DNA from: Pantanalinema sp. GBBB05
Lineage (GTDB): Bacteria; Cyanobacteriota; Cyanobacteriia; Leptolyngbyales; Leptolyngbyaceae
Length of the DNA stretch: 64,000 nt
Direction: 5' to 3'
Assembly (NCBI GenBank): GCA_016743235.1
Contig: VRZD01000013.1
Span: 1-64,000, forward strand
Shown here piece by piece: positions 25,748 to 35,283 of the stretch (position 1 is its first letter; each line of letters starts with the position of its first letter). The position numbers and the translations under genes are program-made. Under the pieces are notes generated by a model, which did no database searches, had not been told where the DNA came from, and worked only from the letters and a program-made list of their open reading frames with translations.

Positions 25748-26698
25748 TTACCCTGGGTTCTGGTGCTCGTCCACCATTGCCAGCATTCCTTGGATCGTGC
25801 CAGAGATGCTGCGAGGATCCATAAACATCACCTTGCTACTGTCACTCTTCCCGATCGTGCCGCCCATATCCAAATAGCCTAATGCCAGCAACACTCGACC
25901 CGCTTCGGCAGCTTTTGGATCACTTTTCAGGACATTAGCCACAATTTGAATCGCTTCTGCGGTCGCCTGAGCTTTTAACACCTGACTTTGCCGTTCAGCT
26001 TGTGCCCGTAACACAGTCGCTTTTTGTTCCGCTTCAGCTCGTAAAACGACAGCTTTCTGGCTCGATTCTGCATCCAGCACTTGGGCTTCGGCTTTGCCTC
26101 GGGCTGAGTTAATCGCTGCCTCCCGTTCCCCTTCGGAAGTCAGAATGGCTGCCCGTTTGCGTCGTTCGGCTGACATCTGCAATTCCATGGATTCCTGAAC
26201 TGCCTGGGAAGGAATGATGTCTCGTAGTTCCACGCGGGTGACTTTCACCCCCCAGGGATCGGTGGAAATGTCCAGCTCTCGCAACAAAATCTCATTGATA
26301 TGGGAACGGGCAGTAAACGTTTCGTCCAATTCCAACTTACCCATTTCTGCCCGGACCTGAGTCAGCACCAAGTTCACCATTGCCTGTCTCAGATCTTGGA
26401 CTTTGTAGTAAGCCTTTTCCAGGTTAACGATCCGCCAATAGACAACAGCATCTACGGTAATCGACACATTATCGCGGGTAATGCTGGGTTGTGGCGGAAT
26501 ATCGAGCACCTGTTCCCGCGTTGTCCCCCGGTAAGCAATCCGCTCTAGGACCGGAATCACGACTTTAGGACCGGGAGCCAGCTTACGATCGTACACTCCC
26601 AACCGCTCCACCAATGCCTCATCACCCTGCTGAATCACCTTGACGCTAGAAATAGCTCCACCGGCAATCAACAATGTAATTAACCAACCCCAAGGCAT
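25748..26698 (-). CDS. Stomatin-like SPFH (prohibitin-domain) membrane protein
   Basis: A 316-residue protein with an N-terminal membrane anchor (residues 4-22), an SPFH domain (about 25-200, with [20 protein letters not shown] and DVVIDAVVYW-like strands) and a coiled coil built on repeated [21 protein letters not shown] motifs. It resembles QmcA/slipin proteins that oligomerise in lipid microdomains and organise membrane proteases or transporters. The ATG at 26698 has GGAG 8 bases upstream. It lies 100 bp downstream of an NfeD-like gene on the same strand, the conserved stomatin-NfeD pairing. Confidence 0.9.
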   Translation of the reverse strand: MPWGWLITLLIAGGAISSVKVIQQGDEALVERLGVYDRKLAPGPKVVIPVLERIAYRGTTREQVLDIPPQPSITRDNVSITVDAVVYWRIVNLEKAYYKVQDLRQAMVNLVLTQVRAEMGKLELDETFTARSHINEILLRELDISTDPWGVKVTRVELRDIIPSQAVQESMELQMSAERRKRAAILTSEGEREAAINSARGKAEAQVLDAESSQKAVVLRAEAEQKATVLRAQAERQSQVLKAQATAEAIQIVANVLKSDPKAAEAGRVLLALGYLDMGGTIGKSDSSKVMFMDPRSISGTIQGMLAMVDEHQNPG

Positions 26699-26798
26699 AG
26701 CTTTTTCTCCAAATAATATTGAGTTGTTTGTTGTTCCGTATGCCGTTTATCCAGAGTCGCGATCAGTAATCCACTTCCCGATTACCCACTCCTCCCAC

Positions 26799-27221
26799 CT
26801 ATTGGAGAGAAGACTCTGGCACGACAATCAGCATCGTGCCCTGCCGAGACACGACATACACCTTTTCCTGGGGCGCGATCGTCTGGTGCTGATCGTCGCA
26901 GCGCGCTAGCCAGGAGTTTCCTTCATATAGCACCCGCCCAGTTTTACCAGCCGGAATTTCCGTTAAAGTTTCAGCTTCTGTAGCATCAAGTTTGAAAGCA
27001 GCACGTTGTCGGACTAAGCGGCGGGAGGCTAACACCAGGATTAAAGACAACACCATCCACAGCAACACTTGAAGATTAAAGGGAATAAAACTAGCAACGG
27101 CTGCCACAAGCAGCGCACTGATGCCTAACATAAAGGCAACAAAAGCCGTAGGCAGTACCAACTCAGCTAGGCATAGTCCTGTTCCGGCTAGTAACCAAAT
27201 CAATGTAGGACTCATGGGCAT
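26799..27221 (-). CDS. NfeD-like membrane protein
   Basis: A 140-residue short-type NfeD protein. Two or three N-terminal membrane helices (about 5-70: LIWLLAGTGLCLAELVLPTA and LQVLLWMVLSLILVLASRR) precede a soluble OB-fold domain (about 80-140: GKTGRVLYEGNSWLARCDDQ). NfeD proteins are encoded next to stomatin/prohibitin homologues and are thought to act with them in membrane microdomain organisation. The gene precedes the SPFH gene by 100 bp on the same strand. ATG 27221 or 27215 may be the start. Confidence 0.88.
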   Translation of the reverse strand: MPMSPTLIWLLAGTGLCLAELVLPTAFVAFMLGISALLVAAVASFIPFNLQVLLWMVLSLILVLASRRLVRQRAAFKLDATEAETLTEIPAGKTGRVLYEGNSWLARCDDQHQTIAPQEKVYVVSRQGTMLIVVPESSLQ

Positions 27222-27497
27222 AGTGTTGCGATCGTCAATATCAGTAGAACGTTACGGCATCAATGACATTAAATTCACCTTGGCAAAGCAGCATTTCGGT
27301 AAAAATGGCAGTCGCTTTGCAGGGATAGGGAAGACACTTAATCAGACTGCACCTCGACCTCACAAATGGGGGAGGACTGCTATAGAATGAGTCGAGTTTT
27401 ACATCTGACATTAGTTTAGTCGCGTCCCTTTGGAACGGATTTGACCTGACAACCAACTTAACTTTGACTGTGCCCTGTTAACCTGCTGCATCGCCGT

Positions 27498-29471
27498 ATG
27501 AGCTCTTCTCAGCCCCAGATTTATTGCCCCAACCTGAATTGTTCTGCCCCACTGAACGATTTTGGGCATTCTAGCTGTGCCAATTGTCAGACGCCGCTAA
27601 TTCATCGCTATCTATGGGCAGTCACAGCCACAACCGCAGCACCGCCAACTGTCGGAACATTGATCGCGGGCAGATATTATGTCCAGTCACCCCAAATTTG
27701 GCTAGATACCCAACCAGGATTGCTGCCTGATTTTCCTACAGCTGAATTACCGGATGAGCTGCTGCCTTATCTATACCTCTATCCCTATCGCTTACATGTA
27801 CCAGAGGTTTATGGCATTTGTCCGAGTAGCGAAGCAGAAACAGCGAGTGCAACGTTCTTTTTAGAAAATGTCCCGCTCGATCGCGATGGCAATTTGTCTC
27901 CCTCGATCGTTCAGGCATGGTCACAGGCGACTGCCGTGCGACAAGTCTACTGGCTCTGGCAAATTCTGCACCTCTGGATGCCACTGTTAGAACAAGGAGT
28001 GGCTTCCAGTTTACTCGCCACCGAAAACATTCGGGTAGAAGGTTGGCGAGTGCGGTTGTGTCAATTGTTTCAGGATCACGAGATTTTGCAACCGGAAGCC
28101 ATGACCGAAGCTTCAGATATCGCGGCGTTGACCTTAGCCGATCTGGCAAATCTCTGGTTAACCTGGCTGAGCCGAGCGAAACCCGCGATCGCGCAACGAT
28201 TGCAGGAAATTTGCCAGCAAATGCAGACCGAGGAAATCGATATCCGAGAGATCACCGCGAAATTGAATCGCTTGTTACTGGAACAAGCGGCGCAACTCCC
28301 CCTGCGTCTCCAGATGTTAGGGATGACCGATACAGGACCGCAACATCAACATAATGAAGATACCTGTTACCCCTTACTATCCGAAAAGCAAGTTGCCAAT
28401 GCAGCCCCTCCGGTTGCGGAAGAAACGATCGCTGATTTGAGTCCAGAGCCACCCGCGATCGTGCCAGGACTCGCGATCGTTTGTGATGGCATTGGGGGGC
28501 ATGAAGGGGGTGAGGTCGCCAGCCAGCTAGCGGTGCAATCGCTGAAGGTGCAGGTGCAAGCGCTGTTAAATGAAATGGCAACTCAGACGGAACTAGTCAC
28601 TCCGGATGTGATTGTCGAGCAACTAGAGGCGATCGTCCGGATTGTGAATAACCTGATTGCCGCGCAGAATGATACCCAAGGACGGGAATCCCGGCGCCGC
28701 ATGGGAACCACCTTGGTGATGGCACTCCAATTGCCGCAAAAAGTCACGTTACCTAAAGGGCGAGCCGCGCCCAATAGCCACGAACTCTATTTAGTCCAGG
28801 TGGGAGACAGTCGGGCATATTGGCTCACCCAACGCCACTGTCGCCTGTTAACCGTCGATGATGATGTCGCGGCTCGGGAAGTCCGAACGGGACGCCTGCT
28901 CTATCGGGAAGGGCTGCAGCGTCCCGATGCCGGCGCATTAACTCAAGCCTTAGGGACCCGTGATAGTGAATTTCTTCATCCCACCGTCCAACGGTTTGTG
29001 GTTGAAGAAGATGGGATTTTGCTCCTTTGTTCCGATGGTCTCAGTGACAACGGTTGGGTAGAAACCTCCTGGGCAGAGATTACAGAGCCAGTGCTGAAAG
29101 GCAAAAAATCTCTAGAAGCAGCTGCCCAAGACTGGATCGATCTGGCCAACCGGAACAATGGTCATGATAATGTCTCGGTTGTCTTATGCCATTGTCACGT
29201 GTCAACACCATTACCAGAAATCTCATTAATTGATGCGCCCAAACTGGAGCCAGACACGCGCGCCGAAACCGCCACGATCGTTAGCGCTACTAGTGGTGAT
29301 CGCCCAGCCAATTCGCAGACGCGATCGCTAGTCACGATATTGCTGCTCTGTCTCGTTGGCTTACTGGTTGGCGGTGGCATCGGCTTGGCAATCTGGTCAC
29401 AGGTCAATCCTGAAGGCTTCAATCAATTTCGCAACCAAATTGAGCAGTTGGGGCAGCGCGACGAATTGTAA
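27498..29471 (+). CDS. PP2C-type protein phosphatase with zinc ribbon and C-terminal membrane helix
   Basis: A 657-residue protein. The N-terminus has a four-Cys zinc ribbon (CPNLNCSAPLNDFGHSSCANC, about residues 9-33). A region of about 230 residues follows that begins TLIAGRYYV like a Ser/Thr kinase N-lobe but lacks kinase catalytic motifs. The PP2C domain (about 275-570) retains the metal ligands: HNEDTC, CDGIGGHEGG, CSDGLSDN and GHDNVSVVL. A membrane helix (about 615-635) and short tail end the protein. It should dephosphorylate Ser/Thr phosphoproteins at the membrane. The middle region may be a degenerate kinase fold acting as a regulator, which is inference. A hairpin follows the stop. 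Confidence 0.88.
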   Translation: MSSSQPQIYCPNLNCSAPLNDFGHSSCANCQTPLIHRYLWAVTATTAAPPTVGTLIAGRYYVQSPQIWLDTQPGLLPDFPTAELPDELLPYLYLYPYRLHVPEVYGICPSSEAETASATFFLENVPLDRDGNLSPSIVQAWSQATAVRQVYWLWQILHLWMPLLEQGVASSLLATENIRVEGWRVRLCQLFQDHEILQPEAMTEASDIAALTLADLANLWLTWLSRAKPAIAQRLQEICQQMQTEEIDIREITAKLNRLLLEQAAQLPLRLQMLGMTDTGPQHQHNEDTCYPLLSEKQVANAAPPVAEETIADLSPEPPAIVPGLAIVCDGIGGHEGGEVASQLAVQSLKVQVQALLNEMATQTELVTPDVIVEQLEAIVRIVNNLIAAQNDTQGRESRRRMGTTLVMALQLPQKVTLPKGRAAPNSHELYLVQVGDSRAYWLTQRHCRLLTVDDDVAAREVRTGRLLYREGLQRPDAGALTQALGTRDSEFLHPTVQRFVVEEDGILLLCSDGLSDNGWVETSWAEITEPVLKGKKSLEAAAQDWIDLANRNNGHDNVSVVLCHCHVSTPLPEISLIDAPKLEPDTRAETATIVSATSGDRPANSQTRSLVTILLLCLVGLLVGGGIGLAIWSQVNPEGFNQFRNQIEQLGQRDEL

Positions 29472-29495
29472 TGATTGTCACAAGTCTGATTCGCT

Positions 29496-29516
29496 GACGG
29501 TTGGAAAGGGACCGTC
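29496..29516 (+). terminator. Possible weak terminator hairpin after the PP2C gene
   Basis: GACGGT (29496-29501) pairs with ACCGTC (29511-29516) around a 9-base loop, 25 bases after the stop. Only two T follow, so termination would be weak. Confidence 0.4.
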
Positions 29517-29599
29517 TTATGCCAAGATAAAGAATTGTCAAAAACGCTGATTAAACCTGTACATCACCGTTCGCACTGCTGTAAGGGAACACTTGAACT

Positions 29600-29845
29600 A
29601 TGCAAATTGATACAGAATCATTCGCCGTTGGTAGCCGGGTTCGAGTTGCTCAGTCAGTCGTCGTCTATCATCATCCCCAACACCGCAATCAGGCCTTCGA
29701 CCTTCAGGGACAGGAAGGTGAAGTTGTTGAAGTGGTGAAAGAATGGCATGGCAAGCCTGTGAGTGCTAATTTTCCCTTTCTAGTTAAGTTCGACGGTAAA
29801 TTCAAGGCGCATTTACAAGCCCATGAATTAGAAAAAGTGGGCTAA
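29600..29845 (+). CDS. ftrV: Ferredoxin-thioredoxin reductase, variable chain
   Basis: An 81-residue SH3-like protein, the non-catalytic subunit of ferredoxin-thioredoxin reductase, which passes photosynthetic electrons from ferredoxin to thioredoxin. The signature VGSRVRVAQSVVVYHHPQHR, then AFDLQGQEGEV, PVSANFPFLVKF and FKAHLQAHELE, is characteristic. Length is normal for cyanobacteria. The catalytic chain ftrC, with its 4Fe-4S cluster, is not in this window. It is monocistronic and converges on a small hypothetical gene with a 25-bp gap. Confidence 0.95.
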   Translation: MQIDTESFAVGSRVRVAQSVVVYHHPQHRNQAFDLQGQEGEVVEVVKEWHGKPVSANFPFLVKFDGKFKAHLQAHELEKVG

Positions 29846-29870
29846 ATCTTGAGCGTCTGGGGTTGGTTGC

Positions 29871-30107
29871 CTACGATCGCCGACCCCGAAAAAACCAACC
29901 CAAAATATTGATATCTCCCTGCATTTTGGCTAGTTCCTGCCGATGTTTGGCAGCCATCGCATAATACCGTTGGCAATACTGCTCAAATTCGTCCCGGTAG
30001 TGGATCTCGGCATAAAACTCGCGCGTGATCTGCTGGGACTCCAGCACTTCTACAATTCCCTCCGCCTCCGATTCGGGAATGGGAGCCATCCATCGTAAAT
30101 CCGCCAT
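29871..30107 (-). CDS. Conserved small protein of unknown function
   Basis: A 78-residue soluble, charged and probably helical protein starting at ATG 30107 (MADLRWMAPIPESEAEGIVEVL). It includes REFYAEIHYRDEFEQYCQRYY and ends GWFFRGRRS. I recognise the general type as a conserved cyanobacterial hypothetical but cannot name a family. It lies tail-to-tail with ftrV. Next to its start is the decayed toxin gene of the HigA-like unit. Confidence 0.6.
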   Translation of the reverse strand: MADLRWMAPIPESEAEGIVEVLESQQITREFYAEIHYRDEFEQYCQRYYAMAAKHRQELAKMQGDINILGWFFRGRRS

Positions 30108-30178
30108 AAGTCACCCAGGGATGCGTCACACTATTTCTCCATCTTCCCTGATCTGCTTAAGAAATGGCAGCTAAGTGA

Positions 30179-30295
30179 GAATATGTTGTCATAAATAGCC
30201 TCCTTAAGACGTTAGTATTTATTCGTGCAGTCCTAACCCATGCTGAATATGACAAGGAGGATTGGAAAAATGACGATTGGTTTGAAAACTCCTAG
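30179..30295 (+). pseudogene. higB: Remnant of a HigB-family toxin gene (C-terminal part only)
   Basis: A frame open from just after TGA 30176-30178 to TAG 30293-30295 encodes EYVVINSLLKTLVFIRAVL followed by THAEYDKEDWKNDDWF. The VFIR...THAEYDK...W block is the C-terminal hallmark of HigB/RelE-like mRNA interferases that pair with COG5499-type HigA antitoxins. A full HigB has about 95 residues; only the last 38 codons remain, there is no usable start codon, and the preceding 70 bp show no trace of the missing part. The relic overlaps the start of the antitoxin gene by 26 bases in another frame, the arrangement expected of the intact operon. Confidence 0.75.
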
Positions 30296-30674
30296 TGCTT
30301 ACTATCTAGAGTTAATCAATACCTTTCCTCCTCGTCCAATCACCAATGAGGCGGGGTTGATCGCAACCCAAAATCGGATTAATCAAATTTTAGATCAAGC
30401 TAATTTAACCCAGGATGATCGCGATTATCTCCATGTTTTAGGAATGTTAGTCTATGACTATGAAGAACAATATGAAGCAATGTCAAAACTTGCTGGAGTT
30501 GATCTAATCAAAGCCCTGATGGCAGAATCTCAACTTCAGGCTAATGATTTAGTACCAGTTTTAGGTCAAGAAGCTGTTGTCTCAAAGGTCTTAAATAAAG
30601 AACAGCCATTAACCAATCGTAAAAAAACTGATCTAGCCACTTTTTTTCAAATTTTAGCTGAATTTTTCAGCTGA
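30270..30674 (+). CDS. higA: HigA-like antitoxin (orphaned)
   Basis: A 134-residue protein from ATG 30270, chosen because AAGGAGG lies about 10 bases upstream; an upstream ATG at 30240 lacks such a site. The N-terminal part (YYLELINTFPPRPITNEAG) and the C-terminal helix-turn-helix (LQANDLVPVLGQEAVVSKVLN, then TDLATFFQI) match HigA-type antitoxins of COG5499, which neutralise HigB and repress their own operon. The toxin in front has been reduced to a C-terminal relic, so this antitoxin may act alone, decay, or guard against a homologous toxin elsewhere. The gene is more AT-rich than its neighbours, which suggests horizontal origin. Confidence 0.8.
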   Translation: MTIGLKTPSAYYLELINTFPPRPITNEAGLIATQNRINQILDQANLTQDDRDYLHVLGMLVYDYEEQYEAMSKLAGVDLIKALMAESQLQANDLVPVLGQEAVVSKVLNKEQPLTNRKKTDLATFFQILAEFFS

Positions 30675-30775
30675 TTCAGTTATCAGCTGTGTTAGCTCAA
30701 TTTGAAGAATAGTTGTGATTTTATAAGCATCTATTGAGACGTAGAAAATAGAGCCCATCATTAATATCAGAATTT

Positions 30776-31633
30776 TCAAATTCGTTCTGCAATTCGCAGT
30801 TTTGCCGATCGCGATCGCACGTTTTCCTTAATTTCATCCTCTTGCGGCACGATCGGTTTTTTGGTAATCACTTGCAGGATTTCTGATTCCTTTAAGCGGT
30901 GTTTGACAATCCGATCTTCTAAACTATGAAAACTAATAATGGCAAGCCGACCACCCGGTTTCAGCCAAGTCGGGGCTTTGTCTAAAAAGGTTTCTAATAC
31001 GTCTAACTCGCGATTCACCACAATTCGTAAGGCTTGAAACACTCGTGTTGCTGGATGAATCCGACCATAACGATAAGATTTTGGCACGGAATAGGCGATC
31101 GCCTCCGCTAGCTGCGTGGTCGTTTCAAACGGGCGATCGGCAACAATTCGGCGAGCAATCCGCCGCGATAAGCGCTCTTCACCGTAGGTATAGAAAATGT
31201 TGGCTAGCTTGGTTTCGTCCCAGTGGTTAATTACCTCAGCGGCGGTTAGCTCCTGGCGTTGATCCATCCGCATATCCAACGGAGCCGCTTGACGGAAACT
31301 AAAGCCGCGATCGGCAAAATCAAACTGAGCCGAACTCACCCCCAAATCTGCCAGAATGCCATCAAACCGCAGATCACCTGGATCAAACTCGGCAAAATTC
31401 ATGCGGTGAAATTGCCCTCGCTCGCCAAACTCCGCCAGAGTCGCTTGAGCCGCCGCGATCGCCTGAGCATCCTGATCCAATGCCGTCACCCGCACATCTG
31501 GGGCACTGGCAAGAATCAACTGACTGTGACCCCCACCGCCCACTGTGGCATCTAAATACTGTCCTCCAGCATGAATTGCTAATCCGGCGATCACTTCCCG
31601 ATGCAACACCGGAACATGGTAAAACTCACTCAC
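30776..31633 (-). CDS. rsmH: 16S rRNA (cytosine(1402)-N4)-methyltransferase RsmH
   Basis: About 285 residues, the S-adenosylmethionine-dependent enzyme that N4-methylates C1402 of 16S rRNA in the ribosomal P site. [11 protein letters not shown], the SAM-binding [26 protein letters not shown] and [20 protein letters not shown] blocks are diagnostic. I prefer the GTG at 31633, giving [10 protein letters not shown]; a TTG at 31657 directly abuts the stop of the upstream M48 gene and would add eight residues. Transcription is probably shared with the M48-TPR gene upstream. The usual division-cluster neighbours (ftsL, pbp) are absent, as commonly seen in cyanobacteria. Confidence 0.94.
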   Translation of the reverse strand: MSEFYHVPVLHREVIAGLAIHAGGQYLDATVGGGGHSQLILASAPDVRVTALDQDAQAIAAAQATLAEFGERGQFHRMNFAEFDPGDLRFDGILADLGVSSAQFDFADRGFSFRQAAPLDMRMDQRQELTAAEVINHWDETKLANIFYTYGEERLSRRIARRIVADRPFETTTQLAEAIAYSVPKSYRYGRIHPATRVFQALRIVVNRELDVLETFLDKAPTWLKPGGRLAIISFHSLEDRIVKHRLKESEILQVITKKPIVPQEDEIKENVRSRSAKLRIAERI

Positions 31634-31657
31634 AATCGCAAACTGCCTCAGCAGCAA

Positions 31658-33496
31658 CTAAACCAGCTTTGATCCTGGCACTTTTCGCAAGGAATAGTAT
31701 AGTTGTCGCTGGCGATCGTGAAACGGTACCACTCGCACTTCCATCGATAAACATAACGTTTGGCTCACCACTTCTACCAGTTCCCACTCCCGCAAGGAAT
31801 GGATGGGATCATGACGATTCAGTTGCCACATGATCCCTAGAACATAACAGGGATTTTCCGGTAAATACTTGACCTGCCGTCTAGCTAGATACGCGGCCCG
31901 CAATTCCGGGTACTGGTTTAGTTGCCAGGTAATCTGCTTCGTTGTAGCGGACGATAGACAATGGGGTTGAAACAGTTCTTTTCCAGTTAACTCATGACGC
32001 TCCTGGCGCGATCGCTGCCAAAGCGGATAGAACTCCCGATATTGCTGAAGATAGGCGGCAGCCTGCTCGTGACGTCCCTGTTGCTTCAAGCCAGCATAAA
32101 GACACTCAAACCCATATACCAAAAGATATGGCTGTTGCAGGATCGCCGTTTCCAGGTATTGCAAGCCTGCGAGCGATCGGTGTTGTAGCAGCAGCTCACC
32201 TAACCGATAGTGGCTCATCGTATGATCCGGCGCTTGTTGGACTAAGGTTTTGAGTTGAGCGATCGCGGCAGCTAACTCCCCAAATTCTGCCGTTAACAAG
32301 GCTAGTTTCAGGCTCTCCTCCACTGTTAGCGCTTGAGATTGTTGGCGTTGCTTTAATTGTTGCCAGAATCGCCATCGCAACTGCGCCCTAGCATATTCCT
32401 GTTGCCACTGCTTACCTTGCTCAGTTTGCCATTGTTGATCCAGCATGGCTACTGCCCAATCGGCTTCCTTACCAAGAAAATGGTTAGCGGCAGTTTTTTC
32501 GATCGTCAAAGGCAATGGCAGTTCTCCAGTGGTATAGCAATAGCCGTAAGCCTGTAACCGTGCACTGAGACAAGGATGGGTATCATGATGATCAGTCTGC
32601 CGAGCCAGTTCGAGTTCTAGCCAGGTCGCGGCTTCTTCAGGGGTGATAGGTGTAGCAAGGTGCTCCAATAAGGAAGAAACCGCGTTATCCGGTGGCTGCG
32701 GCTGTTGAGCCGCGCATCGATAGAAGTCAGCCCAGATTTTTACCGCATGATGTCCTTTGATGTAAATCTGCAGCAAGTCCTCAGCCGCATTCTGGGTTCC
32801 GGCATACTCGGCGGCGCAGCGATCGGCATAGTATTCATCGCTGCGAGACAGGACAAAGCTATAAGCCCGAAAAAACGGCTCATACCATTTGAAAAATGGA
32901 TACATCAGGATCGAGACACGATCACCCTGTTGAGCGGATAATAATGCCCAAGCTCGCCGGATGCGATAGACCCAACCCGAGAAGCGTGAGTGCTTGCCAG
33001 ATAAATGCCCTAATTCATGCGCTAAGGTAGCCTGGAATTGCCCAGGGGTAACGGATTGCATCAATGGCACTCCCAACAACAAATAGTTGGTGTACCAACC
33101 AAATAAACCGAATTTGGGCGACTCCAGCACTGCCGCATTTAAGTCGGCTGTTAGTAAAACTCGATCGATCTTAGGCGTGTTCAGTTGGGCAGACAGCCGA
33201 TCGATTTCCTCAAATAACACTGGGAACCGGGCACGATCGACAGGAACCCCAATCGGTGGAGTAATTTTCACCCAGAACAAGCTCGCTAAACCAATAACTA
33301 CTAGAATGGCGTACTCGATCGCCACCACGGCAACCAGCAAAGCCGCAATACTACCCAGGATCAGCAAAATATAGGCATACCCGAGGATGATCAGCAGTGT
33401 CACCCGCCAGCGATAGGTTTGAGGATGTTTGCTGGCATAGCCTTCGAGCTGCTTGATCAAGGTATCAAACCGTTCCGGGTTCACTGTCATGGACAT
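31658..33496 (-). CDS. M48-family membrane metallopeptidase with TPR-like C-terminus
   Basis: A 612-residue protein. Two N-terminal membrane helices (about 28-75) precede an M48 domain with HELGHLSGKHS (about residue 160) and the third ligand region SRSDEYYADRCAAEYAG. The second half is helical with TPR-like repeats (for example AAAIAQLKTLVQQAPDHTMS and YRLGELLLQHRSLAGLQYLE). Family members are zinc proteases related to HtpX that handle membrane proteins; the TPR part may bind substrates. Its stop codon (31658-31660) is directly followed by the first possible start of rsmH. It is divergent from ndhH. Confidence 0.88.
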   Translation of the reverse strand: MSMTVNPERFDTLIKQLEGYASKHPQTYRWRVTLLIILGYAYILLILGSIAALLVAVVAIEYAILVVIGLASLFWVKITPPIGVPVDRARFPVLFEEIDRLSAQLNTPKIDRVLLTADLNAAVLESPKFGLFGWYTNYLLLGVPLMQSVTPGQFQATLAHELGHLSGKHSRFSGWVYRIRRAWALLSAQQGDRVSILMYPFFKWYEPFFRAYSFVLSRSDEYYADRCAAEYAGTQNAAEDLLQIYIKGHHAVKIWADFYRCAAQQPQPPDNAVSSLLEHLATPITPEEAATWLELELARQTDHHDTHPCLSARLQAYGYCYTTGELPLPLTIEKTAANHFLGKEADWAVAMLDQQWQTEQGKQWQQEYARAQLRWRFWQQLKQRQQSQALTVEESLKLALLTAEFGELAAAIAQLKTLVQQAPDHTMSHYRLGELLLQHRSLAGLQYLETAILQQPYLLVYGFECLYAGLKQQGRHEQAAAYLQQYREFYPLWQRSRQERHELTGKELFQPHCLSSATTKQITWQLNQYPELRAAYLARRQVKYLPENPCYVLGIMWQLNRHDPIHSLREWELVEVVSQTLCLSMEVRVVPFHDRQRQLYYSLRKVPGSKLV

Positions 33497-33741
33497 CTCG
33501 CTACAGAATTCAGGTAACTCTATCGTTCCCCGTCAGAAAGTAAATGATGATCTAGTTCAGTCATAGCAAACTCGGCGAACCCCAGTCTTTATAATCAAGG
33601 AGGGCATTGAATATCTGGTTGATGTCTTGTAGGAACGCAGCATTCGGTTGAAGTTCCCCTGGAACGACTGAGCGACCTTGCTTGAGCGTCCTGCCTTTAC
33701 TTCACTGCACAGACCTTATACCGAGGGGAGACTGTTCACCT

Positions 33742-34926
33742 ATGGCAATGATTGAGACGAAAACCGAACCCATGGTGCTCAACATGGGTCCTCACCATCC
33801 CTCTATGCACGGGGTATTGCGGTTAATCGTCACACTCGACGGGGAAAATGTGATTGATTGTGAACCGGTCATCGGCTATTTGCACCGGGGAATGGAAAAA
33901 ATCGCCGAAAACCGCACAGTAGTGATGTATGTGCCGTATGTCAGCCGGTGGGACTACGCGGCAGGAATGTTCAATGAAGCAATTACCGTTAATGCTCCCG
34001 AAAAATTAGCGGGGATTCCAGTGCCCAAGCGGGCCAGTTATATCCGGGTGATCATGCTGGAACTGAACCGGATTGCCAATCACCTACTGTGGTTTGGTCC
34101 CTTTTTGGCAGACGTGGGGGCGCAAACTCCCTTCTTCTACCAATTCCGGGAACGGGAGATGATTTATGACCTATGGGAAGCGGCTACGGGCTACCGTATG
34201 GTGAATAACAACTATTGGCGGATTGGTGGTGTCGCGGCTGACCTGCCCTATGGCTGGGTCGATAAATGCCAGGACTTCCTCGACTACTTCCTACCGAAAG
34301 TTGATGAATATGAACGGCTCGTCACCGATAACCCGATCTTCCGCCGTCGGGTCGAAGGAATCGGCACCATCACCCGCGAAGATGCAATTAACTGGGGCTT
34401 GTCGGGTCCGATGTTGCGCGGCTCTGGAGTGAAATGGGATCTGCGGAAGGTGGATCACTACGAGTGTTACGACGACTTTGATTGGGATGTCGCCTGGGCA
34501 ACGGAAGGCGATGCCTTTGCTCGGTATCGAGTGCGAATGGATGAGATGCGGCAATCGGTGAAAATTGTCCAGCAAGCATTGAAGGGACTCCCCGGCGGTC
34601 CTTACGAAAACCTGGAAGCTAAACGCATGGCAGAAGGTCCGAAATCCCAATGGAATGAGTTTGATTATCAATTCATTGGTAAAAAGTTAGCTCCAACATG
34701 GAAGGTTCCAGCGGGCGAACACTACGTGCGGCTAGAAAGTGGCAAAGGCGAACTGGGCGTGTTCATCATGGGCAATGACAACGTCTTCCCCTGGCGGTTC
34801 AAGGTACGGGCAGCCGATTTCAACAACTTGCAAGTGTTGCCACACTTACTCCGCGGCATGAAGGTGGCTGATGTCGTCGCAATTCTGGGGAGCATTGACG
34901 TGATCATGGGCTCAGTCGATCGTTAA
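33742..34926 (+). CDS. ndhH: NAD(P)H-quinone oxidoreductase subunit H
   Basis: A 394-residue subunit of the peripheral arm of NDH-1, the ferredoxin-plastoquinone oxidoreductase of cyclic electron flow, respiration and CO2 uptake. It corresponds to the 49-kDa/NuoD subunit that lines the quinone pocket. The start at ATG 33742 ([20 protein letters not shown]) is the usual NdhH N-terminus and has GAGGGGAG upstream; a frame from 33682 adds 20 unrelated residues. [15 protein letters not shown], the quinone-site His/Tyr region, and the C-terminal [13 protein letters not shown] are intact. It stands alone, as ndhH does in many cyanobacteria. Confidence 0.97.
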   Translation: MAMIETKTEPMVLNMGPHHPSMHGVLRLIVTLDGENVIDCEPVIGYLHRGMEKIAENRTVVMYVPYVSRWDYAAGMFNEAITVNAPEKLAGIPVPKRASYIRVIMLELNRIANHLLWFGPFLADVGAQTPFFYQFREREMIYDLWEAATGYRMVNNNYWRIGGVAADLPYGWVDKCQDFLDYFLPKVDEYERLVTDNPIFRRRVEGIGTITREDAINWGLSGPMLRGSGVKWDLRKVDHYECYDDFDWDVAWATEGDAFARYRVRMDEMRQSVKIVQQALKGLPGGPYENLEAKRMAEGPKSQWNEFDYQFIGKKLAPTWKVPAGEHYVRLESGKGELGVFIMGNDNVFPWRFKVRAADFNNLQVLPHLLRGMKVADVVAILGSIDVIMGSVDR

Positions 34927-35283
34927 TTGCTCACTGCCCTTTTTACCACGTAAGGACTCAGGGCAATTCCGCATAAATTGCCCGAGCTTCCTATTTCAAT
35001 TCTGAATTCTATGATCCTAGGAATAACCGATACAACGACTCAATCTGTCAAATGATGGATTGATCGTGATATCTCTCTGCCGGTTCAAGCTTACTGCTAT
35101 CTTTAGAGATATCAAAGTCATGCCTGAGCTAATTGTGCGATCGATGCGTCAGCACCTATGGCTTTACACTGAAGCCAGTTCGAGCGCTTCACTGCCCCCA
35201 AAGAAAAATTCCTCTCGTAGTCCGCTAGACTACAGCTATGATCCGACTGTCGCCCATTCTAGTTTTTGACCTAACCATTCTTC
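34927..35283. other. Intergenic region with a hairpin downstream of ndhH
   Basis: GGGCAATT (34961-34968) pairs with AATTGCCC (34976-34983) around CCGCATA, 35 bases after the ndhH stop. No T run follows, so it may protect the transcript end rather than terminate. The rest is presumably the promoter and leader of the SYCRP1-type gene. No other gene is visible. Confidence 0.45.
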
